Positions 1 through 8,271 of a stretch of DNA of 64,000 nt are shown one piece after another. The translations under genes were made by a program, and so were the position numbers. The first letter of the stretch is position 1; each line of letters starts with the position of its first letter. The DNA is from Microbacterium sufflavum (GTDB taxonomy: Bacteria; Actinomycetota; Actinomycetes; Actinomycetales; Microbacteriaceae): positions 372,001-436,000 of the forward strand of contig NZ_CP078076.1 of NCBI RefSeq assembly GCF_023101165.1, read 5' to 3'. The notes under the pieces are model-generated. The model did no database searches. It was not told where the DNA came from and saw only the letters and a list, made by a program, of their open reading frames with translations.

Positions 1-644
1 CCTTCCTCGAGACCGATGCCGCGCAGTCCCGCGGCCTCGTGCGGCTGATCACCCGCAAGCAGGGCTGGCTGTTCTTCCCGCTGCTCACGCTCGAGGGCCT
101 CAACCTGCACTACATCGGCCTCAAGCACCTGCTCACCCGCAAGAACGTGAAGGGCCGCTGGATCGAGCTGTCGCTCATCGTCGCCCGGTTCGCGATCATC
201 CTGATCCCGGTGTTCCTGATGCTGCCGCTCGGGATGGCGTTCGCGTTCCTCGGGGTGCAGCTCGCGGTGTTCGGCGTGTACATGGGCGCGTCGTTCGCCC
301 CGAACCACAAGGGCATGCCGATCATCGCGCCCGACGCCAAGCTCGACTTCTTCTCCAAGCAGGTGCGCACCTCGCGCAACATCCACGGCGGCCGCTGGGT
401 CACCTGGCTCATGGGCGGCCTGAACCACCAGGTCGAGCACCACCTGTTCCCCAACATGTCGCGCCTGCACCTGGCGAAGGCGCGGGAGATCGTGCGCGAC
501 TACTGCGCCGCCAACGGCATCGCGTACACCGAGACGAGCCTCGTGCGCTCCTACGCGATCGTGATCGACTACCTCAACCGGGTGGGGCTCGCCGCGCGCG
601 ACCCATTCGACTGCCCCGCCGCCGCCCAGCTGCGCCGCGCCTGA
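1..644 (+). CDS. Fatty acid desaturase, C-terminal part (5' end outside window)
   Basis: This is a membrane di-iron acyl desaturase that inserts double bonds into membrane lipid acyl chains. The frame is open from the first bases of the window, so only about the last 210 residues are visible. They contain two hydrophobic spans, the conserved SFAPNHKG segment and the third histidine box QVEHH in a GGLNHQVEHHLFP context; the first two boxes must lie upstream of the window. The C-terminus SLVRSYAIVIDYLNRVGL is typical of the DesA/linoleoyl-CoA desaturase-like family. A homologue with the same landmarks is carried on the mobile element at 33559-34659. Regiospecificity cannot be read from the sequence. 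Confidence 0.93.
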   Translation, partial: FLETDAAQSRGLVRLITRKQGWLFFPLLTLEGLNLHYIGLKHLLTRKNVKGRWIELSLIVARFAIILIPVFLMLPLGMAFAFLGVQLAVFGVYMGASFAPNHKGMPIIAPDAKLDFFSKQVRTSRNIHGGRWVTWLMGGLNHQVEHHLFPNMSRLHLAKAREIVRDYCAANGIAYTETSLVRSYAIVIDYLNRVGLAARDPFDCPAAAQLRRA

Positions 645-694
645 CCGCCGCCCGCAGACCGGGGGTGCGGTCGCGGCACGGGAGAATGGACTCC

Positions 695-2095
695 ATGTCC
701 GCGCGTTCTCCCCAGCGACTGCTCTCCTCGGTCCGCCGGCTGCTGCACACCGACCCGTCGAGCGTCGCGCACACCGAGGCCTTGCCCGTCATCGACGAGC
801 GCACCGTGCCGCGCGTGCTCGACCTCGCGACCCGCATCGGCGAGTCGATGTTCGCGGTGGGGGCGTCCGCGCACGAGGTGACCCTCGCGATCACCCGCGT
901 GTGCGAGGCCTACGGGCTCAAGGGCGTGCAAGTCGACGTCACCTACAACTCGATCACGGTGTCGTTCCACCTCAGCGGGGAGGTGTGGCCGGAGACCCTG
1001 GTGCGCGTGGTGCGGGTCGCCGCCCCCGACCACGCCAAGCTGCAGCGCGTGCAGGCCCTGGTCGCCGACATCGACGCCGGGCTCGACCTGGAGTCGGCCC
1101 GCACCGCCTTCCGCGTGATCCGGCGGATGCCGTTCCGCTACCAGCAGCCGGTCGTGATCGTGGCCCGTGCGCTGCTCGCGGTGGGCGTGAGCATCATGCT
1201 GGGCGCCTCCCCGATCATCGTCGGGCTCACGTTCGTCGCGGCCCTGTGCGCCGCGCTCACCCAGGCCGGGCTCGCGCGGCTGCGGGTGCCCCTGTTCTTC
1301 AGCCAGATCGCGGGCGGGTTCGTGACGACGGTCGTCGCGGTCGCGGTGTCCGCGCTGGGCAGCGCCGGCGTCGAGCCCTTCGTGGGCATCCGGCCGTCGA
1401 TCATCGTCGCGTCCGGCATCGTGCTCATGCTCGCCGGACTCACCGTGGTCGGTGCCGCGCAGGACGCGATCGACGGTTTCGCGCTCACCGCGGGCGGTCG
1501 CATCCTCGACCTCACGATGCAGACCCTCGGGGTCGTGATCGGCATCCTCGTCGGACTGGAGCTGGGCGGCGTGCTCGGCTTCACGATGGGGCTGCCCGAC
1601 GACCCCGCCCCGTTCGGGCCGCTGCTGAACCAGTTCGCCGGTGCCGTCATCATCGCGGTCGCCGTGGCGGTGTTCAACGGCGCGGGACTGCGGATCATCC
1701 TGGTGAGCGCGCTGCTGAGCGCCCTGACGCTCGCCGGGTACGCGGGCACCGTGGCGCTGCACCTCCACCCCGCGGCGGCGAGCGCGGTCGGCGCGCTGCT
1801 GGCGAGCTTCGTCGGCATGCTGATCGCGCACAACCTGCACGTGCCCTCGGTCGCGGTGACGACGGCCGCGATCGTGCCGCTCGTGCCCGGGGTCGCGGTG
1901 TTCCAGGGGCTGCTGGAGATGGTGCACGCGGCGGGCACCTCCGCCGGGATGCTCGCCACGGGCGGCTCGCTCATCGACGCCGCGGTGATCGGCATCGCGC
2001 TCGCCTCCGGCGCCTCCCTCGGCCTCTACCTCGGCACCCCCGTGCGGGCGACCCTCGCGGGCGTCGCGAAGACCAGGGCGCGCGTGCGGCGCTGA
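695..2095 (+). CDS. ThrE-family threonine/serine exporter
   Basis: This is a predicted inner-membrane exporter of the ThrE family, with a DUF1212-like N-terminal half and a ThrE_2-like C-terminal half. In actinobacteria such proteins export L-threonine and L-serine. The soluble N-terminal segment (about residues 30-150) has the family-typical GxSAHEV and NSITVSFH-like stretches. It is followed by about ten hydrophobic spans in two sets of five. GTG 665 and ATG 686 also lie in frame, but GGGAG at 680-684 is spaced correctly only for ATG 695 (466 aa). It follows the desaturase by about 50 bases and may have its own promoter. The family is confident; the transported substrate is inferred. Confidence 0.85.
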   Translation: MSARSPQRLLSSVRRLLHTDPSSVAHTEALPVIDERTVPRVLDLATRIGESMFAVGASAHEVTLAITRVCEAYGLKGVQVDVTYNSITVSFHLSGEVWPETLVRVVRVAAPDHAKLQRVQALVADIDAGLDLESARTAFRVIRRMPFRYQQPVVIVARALLAVGVSIMLGASPIIVGLTFVAALCAALTQAGLARLRVPLFFSQIAGGFVTTVVAVAVSALGSAGVEPFVGIRPSIIVASGIVLMLAGLTVVGAAQDAIDGFALTAGGRILDLTMQTLGVVIGILVGLELGGVLGFTMGLPDDPAPFGPLLNQFAGAVIIAVAVAVFNGAGLRIILVSALLSALTLAGYAGTVALHLHPAAASAVGALLASFVGMLIAHNLHVPSVAVTTAAIVPLVPGVAVFQGLLEMVHAAGTSAGMLATGGSLIDAAVIGIALASGASLGLYLGTPVRATLAGVAKTRARVRR

Positions 2096-2107
2096 CGCGG
2101 GCGCGGC

Positions 2108-2623
2108 TCAGGTCGCGCGAGGGGGCGCGGTGAGGTCGAGCGCCCACTCGTTCACGGTGAGGTCGGCCCCGCGGAACCGCTCGGTTGCCACGCCCACGAG
2201 CTCGAACCCGCCGCGGCGGCACACCGCGTTGGAGGCCGGGTTGTCGACCGCGGGGAACGCGAGCAGCAGCCTCCGGCCCTCGTGGTGCTCGCGCGCCTCC
2301 GCGACGAGGAGGGACAGCGCCCGCGCGGCGACCCTTCGCCCCTGCGCCGCGGGCAGCACGAACCACCCGGTCTCCCACGAGGGGCCCGCGCTCCCCTCGA
2401 CCTTCCACCGCCCGATCGAGCCGAGCGGCGTACCGCTCTCGTCGACGATCGCGAACATCCGCGCCTCGCCGTCGCGCTGCAGCCAGAGGTACCGCTCGTG
2501 ACGCGCCAGGATCTCCTCCTCGCTCTCCGGTCCGTTGAGATGCGCGGTCATCTCCGGGGTGTTGGCGGCGTGCAGCAGCGGCAGGTCGGCGGGCGACCAC
2601 GGCCGCAGGGCGAGGGTGTCCAT
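2108..2623 (-). CDS. GNAT family N-acetyltransferase (RimJ/RimL-like)
   Basis: This 171-residue single-domain acetyl-CoA-dependent N-acetyltransferase starts with the RimJ/RimL-type pattern LALRPWSPADLPLL. It continues through a beta strand with GSIGRWKV, the acetyl-CoA binding loop around QGRRVAARAL, and the terminal NPASNAVCRRGGFELVG motif. The last is where RimJ-like enzymes place the Asn and the following helix. The substrate could be a ribosomal protein N-terminus, an antibiotic or a small amine and cannot be told apart here. It is transcribed divergently from the zinc-ribbon nuclease gene, with a strong inverted repeat between them. It converges on the ThrE gene, leaving only 12 bases. 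Confidence 0.85.
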   Translation of the reverse strand: MDTLALRPWSPADLPLLHAANTPEMTAHLNGPESEEEILARHERYLWLQRDGEARMFAIVDESGTPLGSIGRWKVEGSAGPSWETGWFVLPAAQGRRVAARALSLLVAEAREHHEGRRLLLAFPAVDNPASNAVCRRGGFELVGVATERFRGADLTVNEWALDLTAPPRAT

Positions 2624-2639
2624 GCGGGGAGTCTGCCGT

Positions 2640-2674
2640 CGACCTCCGACATCCGCGACCGATGTCGGAGGTCG
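2640..2674. promoter_or_regulatory. Inverted repeat between divergent genes (candidate operator)
   Basis: Two perfect 13-base arms (CGACCTCCGACAT and its complement) are separated by 9 bases in the gap between the GNAT gene and the nuclease gene. There is no T-run on either side, and both flanking genes are transcribed away from it. A shared operator therefore fits better than a terminator. Confidence 0.5.
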
Positions 2675-2691
2675 CGCCTACCGTCTCCCGC

Positions 2692-3525
2692 ATGCCAGAT
2701 CCCGTGCCGACGTGGTGGGCGAGACGCCAGTTCTCGCGCGGTGCCGCCGTGCCCTACGCGGTGGGCACCTACCGGTCGGCGTGGTCGGCGTATCCCGAGC
2801 TCGTCCGCCAGTACCACCCCGAGCTCAACCACGGCATCGCGCTGTCGCAGGTGCCGCTGGCCGCCGACGTGCTGCTGTGCTGGGAGTGTCCGCTCGGGCA
2901 CCGGTTCGCGGCCACCCCGACCGAGCAGCGCGAACGACCGGGGCGCGTGCGGCGGCGTTCGTCGTGGTGTCCGGAGTGCTCCGCGCTCGCCCGCCCGCAG
3001 CCGGTGGTGCTGGGCGAGGCTCGCGCGCTGCCCGCCCGCCCGAAGAAGCCCGCACCCGCGCTGTGCACGAAGACCCCCGACCTGCCGAAGGGCACCCCGT
3101 TCCTCAGCGCGTGCGCGCCGAAGCCCGCGTCGGCGGCCGAGGCGAAGCTGCGCGCGATGCTGCGCGACCGGCTGGAGTTCACCGATGGCCTCAACGCGAT
3201 CAAGGTCGTGCGGCCGTTCTTCCGGCACACCGAGGTGTGGCCCGACATCCTGCTGCCCGAGCTGCGGGTCGCGATCGAGTACGACTCCGTCGGCCGTCAC
3301 GGGCTCGAGCACGTCGGCACGCGCGAGGAGGCCGATCGCCGCAAGGACCGCGCGGTGCGGGGCGCCGGCTGGGAGGTCGTGCGGCTGCGCACCGGTCCGC
3401 TCGAATCCCTCGGCCCGTACGACGTGCAGCTCACGGGGCTCGGCCGGGTGGCGATCGATCGGCTCGTCGAGCGGCTCCGCGAGATCCGGGGCCCGCTCCT
3501 CGTCGACCCGTATCTGCGCGCGTGA
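2692..3525 (+). CDS. Zinc-ribbon protein with Vsr/DUF559-like PD-(D/E)XK nuclease domain
   Basis: This 277-residue protein has two recognisable parts. The N-terminal half contains a treble-clef-like zinc-binding pattern, CWECPLGHRF followed by CPEC (about residues 64-97). The C-terminal half resembles the Vsr/DUF559 endonuclease fold: PDILLPELRVAIEYD, with the acidic catalytic positions on the core strand, then an Arg/Lys-rich helix and GAGWEVVRLR. The two parts are joined by a Pro/Ala/Lys-rich linker. An upstream in-frame ATG at 2662 lies inside the inverted repeat, so ATG 2692 is preferred. No partner methylase is adjacent. Nuclease activity is inferred from the fold; the biological role is unknown. 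Confidence 0.65.
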   Translation: MPDPVPTWWARRQFSRGAAVPYAVGTYRSAWSAYPELVRQYHPELNHGIALSQVPLAADVLLCWECPLGHRFAATPTEQRERPGRVRRRSSWCPECSALARPQPVVLGEARALPARPKKPAPALCTKTPDLPKGTPFLSACAPKPASAAEAKLRAMLRDRLEFTDGLNAIKVVRPFFRHTEVWPDILLPELRVAIEYDSVGRHGLEHVGTREEADRRKDRAVRGAGWEVVRLRTGPLESLGPYDVQLTGLGRVAIDRLVERLREIRGPLLVDPYLRA

Positions 3526-3602
3526 GCGCCGCGCTCCCCCGGCGACGTCCCGCGCTTGGTAGCCTGACGACCACCCCGCCCCCACCCCGAAAGGCCGCCC
3601 CG

Positions 3603-4397
3603 ATGCTCGGCGAGACCGTCACCCTGAACGCCGAGCGCGGCGTCACGCTCACCTGCTACGTGCAGCCCGTCGACGGCGAGTTCGCCGGGGTCACGGCGCG
3701 CCCGGCCGTGCTGATCCTCCCCGGCGGCGGCTACCAGTACTGCAGCGACCGGGAGGCGGATCCCGTCGCCTACCCGTTCCTCGCGGCGGGGTATCAGGCG
3801 TTCGTGCTGCGCTATTCGGTCGGCGATCAGGGAGCCTGGCCGCGCCCGCTCGACGACTACGAGCAGGCGATGGCACAGCTCACGGCGAACGCCGACGCGT
3901 GGCACCTCGACCCGACGAAGATCGCCGTCATCGGGTTCTCCGCCGGCGGGCACCTCGCGGCAGTCGCGGCGACCGTGGCCGAGCACCGGCCCGCCGCCGC
4001 GATCCTCGGCTACCCGGTGATCCTGCCGGAGATCGCCGACCGCTGCCGACCGGGCATGCCCTACCCGGCGGAGCACGTCACGGCCGACACCGCCCCCACC
4101 TTCCTCTTCCACACGCGCGACGACGACGTGACGGTCGTGGAGAACACGCTCACCTTCGCCTCCGCGCTGGCCGGAGCCGGAGTGCCCTTCGAGGCCCACG
4201 TCTACTCGTACGGTGCCCACGGTTTCTCGACCGGGGCGGCGCACCTGAACCCGCGCCCCCTCACGCCGCGCGGCCGGAGCTGGGTTCCCGAGAGCATCGC
4301 GTGGCTCGACGAGACCCTCGGTGCCCTCACCGCCTCCGGCATCGGCGAGCCGCGACTGTCGTCCGATGGAGCGACGGGCGGGCCCACACCCGCGTGA
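3603..4397 (+). CDS. Alpha/beta hydrolase, carbohydrate acetylesterase-like
   Basis: This 264-residue cytoplasmic alpha/beta-hydrolase has the oxyanion-hole strand LILPGGGYQYCS, the nucleophile elbow GFSAGG with its catalytic serine, an acidic residue region HTRDDDVTVVEN, and a late histidine in YGAHGFSTG. This arrangement is typical of the BD-FAE/acetyl-xylan-esterase-like group that removes acetyl groups from sugars or small esters. No signal peptide is seen. The long upstream extension of the frame overlaps the nuclease gene and has no plausible start, so ATG 3603 is chosen. It stands alone between the nuclease gene and a broken regulator. The exact substrate is unknown. Confidence 0.82.
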   Translation: MLGETVTLNAERGVTLTCYVQPVDGEFAGVTARPAVLILPGGGYQYCSDREADPVAYPFLAAGYQAFVLRYSVGDQGAWPRPLDDYEQAMAQLTANADAWHLDPTKIAVIGFSAGGHLAAVAATVAEHRPAAAILGYPVILPEIADRCRPGMPYPAEHVTADTAPTFLFHTRDDDVTVVENTLTFASALAGAGVPFEAHVYSYGAHGFSTGAAHLNPRPLTPRGRSWVPESIAWLDETLGALTASGIGEPRLSSDGATGGPTPA

Positions 4398-4480
4398 TTC
4401 CGGGACTGGCCGAACGGTCGAGTCCGCACTTCCTCCGGGATGTTGAACCGCGGGTCCAGGCGCGCGCTTGACTCGGCGTC

Positions 4481-5190
4481 ATGACACACAGCGCCAAGCA
4501 GGACTTCGGTGACTTCGTCGCCGAGCACCGCCGCGGGACGGGGCTCACGCAGCGGGAGCTCGCGTCGATGCTGCACGTGACCGAGTCCGCGGTGTCGAAG
4601 TGGGAACGCGGACTCTCCTACCCCGACATCAGCCTCCTCCCGGCCCTCGCCCGCGAGTTGGACGTCGGGTGCTGCTGGCGATCGTCCTGGTGTTCACGCC
4701 GATCTGGCTCTCGCTGCCCGCTGTTCCGGCGGCGGTCCGGCAGCTGAACGCGCTGCTCACGCTGGTCGTGGGCACCGTCGCGATCCTCCTGTTCCTGCTC
4801 ATCCTGCTCGCGGCGCTCGGCCGGGCCGACCGCTGGGCGACCGTCGCCGTCCCGATCGCCGCGATCGCGCTGATCCCGGTCTGGATCGCGGCGCTGGTCA
4901 TCCGCTACCTCCCGCTGAACGGACTCGGGATCGCCGCGATCGTCACGGCGACCGGCGCGGTCGCGACGCTCGTGCTCGATCCGGCGATCACGTCGATCCT
5001 CGGCGAGCCCGCCCCCCTCCCGGCCGATCTGTCGCGCTGGCAGTCCGACACGATCGACGCGAACGTGCTGTTCCTCGTGGTCGCGGGGCTGGTGGTGGTG
5101 AGCGCCGCGCTGGGCGTCACCTCCGTGGTCCAGGCGTGCATCACGCGGGCCGAGGCCAGGGCGCTGCGCACGCCATCGGGTCGGGTCTGA
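4481..5190 (+). pseudogene. Broken XRE-family HTH-membrane protein (frameshift/internal deletion)
   Basis: The first 62 codons encode an XRE helix-turn-helix (GLTQRELASMLHVTESAV, then SKWERGLSYPDISLLP). The frame then runs into non-homologous residues and stops at 4747. From about 4668 the +2-shifted frame continues with a hydrophobic protein of four to five membrane spans ending at 5190. HTH proteins with this kind of C-terminal membrane part normally have a linker after the LARELDV segment. Here the HTH runs almost directly into the first membrane span in another frame. The simplest reading is an internal deletion with frameshift. A sequencing indel or two independent short genes are alternatives, but the second part has no convincing start or ribosome site. 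Confidence 0.6.
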
Positions 5191-5197
5191 CGCGGAA

Positions 5198-6514
5198 CTA
5201 CTCGGACGCGGACCCGCGGGCGGAGGGTGCCGTCCGTCCGCCCGCGGACTCGTCCGGCGGTGTCGCCTCGACCGCAGCGTCCGCGGGGTCGGCAGGGATC
5301 TCCCGCACCCGGCGCAGCGCCGAGAGCAGGACGTAGCCGAGCTGCGCGGCGAACACCCCGGCGCACAGCACGATGCACGCCTCGACTCCCACCCCGGCGG
5401 CGACCACGGCCCCGAGCGCCGCGCCGACCGGGCGGGCCCCGTACGTGGCGACGACCAGCACCGACGACACCCGGCCGATCATCGACACCGGGGTCACCGC
5501 CTGACGCAGCGACGTCGTGCCGATGGTCCACAGCACCGGCCCGAGCCCGAACAGCAGATACGCCGCGAACGCGAACGCCGGCGCCGGCACCCACAGCGTC
5601 GCAGCCATCAGGAGTGCGGCGGCGAACCCGCCGAGCGGCCCCAGCATCGTCAGGGCGCCGAGCGCGAACCGTCGCGACAGCACCGGGGCGAGCAGTGCGC
5701 CGATCACCATGCCGCCGCCGTACACGGCCATCGCGGCGCCGACCGTCGCGGGGGTCATGCCGAGGCGGTCGAGCGCGTAGACCACGAACACCGACTGCAG
5801 CTGAAACCACCCCACGTTGAACACGAAGGAGGTCACGATCATCGGCCGCAGCAGCGCATGGGAGAACGCGAAGCGCAGTCCCTCGCCGATGTCGCGCCAG
5901 GGTGTCGTGCGGGGTGCGGCCACGCGGGCGGGGATGTCGGTGCGCGCGAGCACGGCCAGCGCGGCCAGGCAGGCGACGGTCGCCACGACGAACGCGGTGT
6001 CGGCGCCGCCCAGCGACACGATCGCCCCGGCGACGGCCGGCCCCCCGATGAACGCCGCACTGCGCCCGAGCTCCAGCCACCGGTTCGCGTCGACCAGGCG
6101 ATCGCGCGAGACGGTGCGCGGAACGGCGGCGGGCACGGCGACGCTGATGCCCATGGTGCCCACGGCTCCCGCGAAACCGAGGGCCAGCAACGACTCGAAG
6201 CGCAGGGCGTCGAGGGCGAGGAGGACGATCACCGCCACGAGCGTGCTCGCGCGCAGCGCCTCGGACAGCAGGAGGAGCCGGCGCGGGGACGAACGGTCGA
6301 CGAGGAGCCCGAACGGGATGGCGAGCAGCAGGAACGGGAGGGTCTGCGCGACCTGGAGCAGCGCCGTGCCCGCGGCGTCGGCGCCCAGCAGCAGCACGGC
6401 TGCGAGCGGGACGGCCACCAGGGCGATCTGCTCGGCGAACTGCGTGAGGACGCTCGACCAGGACAGTCGCGTGAACGCCGGAGGCAGCGGAGGGCGGGGG
6501 ACTCGCGGGTGCAT
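5198..6514 (-). CDS. MFS transporter (drug-efflux type)
   Basis: This 438-residue major facilitator has about 12 membrane spans. It begins at ATG 6514 (HPRVPRPPLPPAFTRLSWSSV). The first-loop motif appears as FGLLVDRSSPRRLLL, and the proline/glycine-rich helices 4-5 resemble the macrolide/multidrug efflux (MefA/MdtG-like) branch. A longer in-frame extension reaches 6727, but it overlaps the divergent VOC gene and is not protein-like. The C-terminus is a charged Ala/Pro/Ser tail. It converges closely on the broken HTH gene and is divergent from the VOC gene. The export substrate is unknown. Confidence 0.88.
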   Translation of the reverse strand: MHPRVPRPPLPPAFTRLSWSSVLTQFAEQIALVAVPLAAVLLLGADAAGTALLQVAQTLPFLLLAIPFGLLVDRSSPRRLLLLSEALRASTLVAVIVLLALDALRFESLLALGFAGAVGTMGISVAVPAAVPRTVSRDRLVDANRWLELGRSAAFIGGPAVAGAIVSLGGADTAFVVATVACLAALAVLARTDIPARVAAPRTTPWRDIGEGLRFAFSHALLRPMIVTSFVFNVGWFQLQSVFVVYALDRLGMTPATVGAAMAVYGGGMVIGALLAPVLSRRFALGALTMLGPLGGFAAALLMAATLWVPAPAFAFAAYLLFGLGPVLWTIGTTSLRQAVTPVSMIGRVSSVLVVATYGARPVGAALGAVVAAGVGVEACIVLCAGVFAAQLGYVLLSALRRVREIPADPADAAVEATPPDESAGGRTAPSARGSASE

Positions 6515-6619
6515 CCCCTCAGCCCAGCAGTCCGCCGCCCGGAGTTCTGGCGGGTATCGGACGCGGCATTTCCCACGGCGGCCGCGGATAGGTTGGGAGT
6601 CCCACCCGGAAGGACGCCT

Positions 6620-7045
6620 ATGACCCCCGTCGTCACTGCCCTCGACCATGTCCAGCTGCCCGCGAAGAACCTGGACGAGGCCATCGGCTGGTACTCGGAC
6701 GTGCTCGGTTTCCGCGTGCTCACGCACTACGGGACCTACGCCATGCTGCGCCTGGACCCCGGCCTCGACCTCATGCTCTGGGAGGCGGCGGAGTACACGC
6801 CGATGCGGGTCACCGTGGACGGCGACACGAAGCCGGCCCTCTTCCTCAAGACGGAGCGCTTCGACGACCTGGCCGCGCGGCTGCGGGCGTCCGACACGCG
6901 GATCGCCAGCATCGAGGACCTGGGCTTCGCGCGGTTCCTGAAGTTCTCCGACCCGAGCGACAACTTCCTGGGCGCGATCGCGTTCGCGGGGGACCCCGCC
7001 AACGGCAGCGAGAGCGGAACGTCCGCGGGCGCAACGTCGGAGTGA
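6620..7045 (+). CDS. VOC (glyoxalase/bleomycin-resistance) superfamily protein
   Basis: This small 141-residue metal-binding-fold protein has one or two beta-alpha-beta-beta-beta modules. It starts with ALDHVQLPAKNLDEAIGWYS, the classic first VOC strand and helix, with His as a possible metal ligand. It continues with DVLGFRVLTHYG and ends with FLKFSDPSDNFLGAIAF, where family members place the second half-site. GGAAGGA sits 7-13 bases before ATG 6620. Members act as lyases, dioxygenases, isomerases or drug-binding proteins; nothing here fixes which. It is divergent from the MFS transporter, which would fit a resistance or detoxification pair, but that is inference. Confidence 0.85.
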   Translation: MTPVVTALDHVQLPAKNLDEAIGWYSDVLGFRVLTHYGTYAMLRLDPGLDLMLWEAAEYTPMRVTVDGDTKPALFLKTERFDDLAARLRASDTRIASIEDLGFARFLKFSDPSDNFLGAIAFAGDPANGSESGTSAGATSE

Positions 7046-7075
7046 GCGCGAGCCCCGGCGAGTGAGCGCAACCCG

Positions 7076-7107
7076 CTTGCGCGATCTTGCAAGGACTTGC
7101 GTACACT
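7076..7107 (+). promoter_or_regulatory. lacI-type gene promoter with three phased CTTGC repeats
   Basis: CTTGC occurs three times at exact 10-base spacing (7076, 7086, 7096), and the middle copy forms the palindrome CTTGCAAG. A -10-like TACACT at 7102-7107 lies 6 bases before the ATG at 7114, and there is no ribosome site, so the mRNA is probably leaderless. The repeats are likely autoregulatory LacI-family sites. A related CTTGCG overlaps the -35 of the GH13 promoter. Confidence 0.6.
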
Positions 7108-7113
7108 GAGCGC

Positions 7114-8118
7114 ATGTCGAAGCGTCTGGCAGAGGTGGCCCGCAAGGTCGGCGTGAGCGAGGCGACGGTCAGCCGCGTGCTCAACGACAAGCCCGGGGTC
7201 TCGGACGCCACCCGGCAGGCCGTGCTCACGGCGCTGGACGTGCTGGGCTACGAGCGGCCCACGAAGCTGCGCGGCGAGCGGGCGCGCCTTGTCGGTCTTG
7301 TGCTGCCGGAGCTGCAGAACCCGATCTTCCCCGCGTTCGCCGAGATCGTCGGCGGTGCGCTCACCCAGAACGGCTACACGCCCCTGCTCTGCACGCAGAA
7401 CGCCGGCGGGGTCACCGAGTCCGACTACGTGGACCTGCTGCTCGCCCAGCAGGTGTCGGGCGTGGTGTTCCTCGGCGGCAACTACACCCAGGCCGACGCC
7501 GCCCACCAGCACTACGAGCGGCTGCGGGCGGTGAACCTGCCGACCGTGCTCGTGAACGCGCGCGTGCCGGAGCTGCCGTTCCCCACCGTCTCCACCGACG
7601 ATGTCGCGGCCGCGGAGCAGGCCGTGCTCCACGTGCATCAGCTCGGGCACCGGCGCATCGGTCTGCTGCTCGGGCCGGACGATCACATCCCCTCGCGCCG
7701 CAAGCTCGACGCCGCCCGCCGGCTGCTCGACCAGCTCGGCTCTCCACTCAGCGACGAGCTCGTGGCGCGCGGCCTCTACTCGCTCGAGTCGGGCCAGGCG
7801 GGGGCCGCGCGACTGTTCGCCGCCGGAGCCACGGCCCTGGTGTGCGCGAGCGACCCGATGGCGCTCGGGGCCGTGCGCGCCGCCCGCCGCGCCGGGCTGT
7901 CCGTGCCGGGCGACGTGAGCGTGGTCGGCTTCGACGACTCGGCGCTGATGAGCTGCACCGAGCCGCCGCTGACCACCGTGCGCCAGCCGATCGAGTCGAT
8001 GGGCCGGGCCGTGATCGAGCTGCTCCTCGCGCAGATCGCGGGCACGCCGCAGGCCGCCGACGAGCTGCTGTTCGAGCCCGAGCTCGTGCTGCGCGCCTCC
8101 ACCGGTCCGCTGCACTGA
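7114..8118 (+). CDS. LacI-family transcriptional repressor
   Basis: This 334-residue sugar-responsive repressor has an N-terminal HTH (LAEVARKVGVSEATVSRVLN, residues about 4-23) and hinge. A periplasmic-binding-protein-like effector domain follows, with the family landmarks GLVLPELQNPIFPAF, GHRRIGLLLGP and VSVVGFDDSALMSCTEPPLTT. It probably controls the GH13-CUT1 genes immediately downstream, and itself, through the CTTGC repeats. The start at ATG 7114 fits the HTH register and the adjacent -10 element. The inducer is probably an oligosaccharide imported by the neighbouring transporter; this is inferred from context only. Confidence 0.93.
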   Translation: MSKRLAEVARKVGVSEATVSRVLNDKPGVSDATRQAVLTALDVLGYERPTKLRGERARLVGLVLPELQNPIFPAFAEIVGGALTQNGYTPLLCTQNAGGVTESDYVDLLLAQQVSGVVFLGGNYTQADAAHQHYERLRAVNLPTVLVNARVPELPFPTVSTDDVAAAEQAVLHVHQLGHRRIGLLLGPDDHIPSRRKLDAARRLLDQLGSPLSDELVARGLYSLESGQAGAARLFAAGATALVCASDPMALGAVRAARRAGLSVPGDVSVVGFDDSALMSCTEPPLTTVRQPIESMGRAVIELLLAQIAGTPQAADELLFEPELVLRASTGPLH

Positions 8119-8161
8119 ATCGGCGGCGTTCCGCCGCTCCTCCCCCCGCGGGCTCCCCCGG

Positions 8162-8206
8162 GGGCTTTCGCGCGCCCTGGAGCCCTTTCTGTTTTTCATT
8201 TTTTTG
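8162..8206 (+). terminator. Rho-independent terminator after the lacI-type gene
   Basis: GGGCT at 8162 pairs with AGCCC at 8181-8185 and is followed by an exceptionally T-rich tract (8186-8206) in otherwise G+C-rich DNA. It separates the repressor transcript from the GH13 operon. Confidence 0.7.
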
Positions 8207-8213
8207 TCCTGTT

Positions 8214-8243
8214 CTTGCGTTAATCCCTTCGGAAAGCTACATT
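8214..8243 (+). promoter_or_regulatory. Promoter of the GH13-CUT1 operon with LacI-like half site
   Basis: TTGCGT (8215-8220) and TACATT (8238-8243) are separated by exactly 17 bases, a good sigma70-type promoter. CTTGCG, shared with the repeats upstream of the repressor gene, overlaps the -35, as expected for steric repression. Confidence 0.65.
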
Positions 8244-8271
8244 CAACTCATCATCGTCGATGAGGAGACCC

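Noticed and set aside
569..1927. Long minus-strand open frame opposite the ThrE-like gene
   Set aside because: Its translation is His/Arg/Asp/Glu-rich low-complexity sequence, the typical shadow of a G+C-rich gene read on the other strand.
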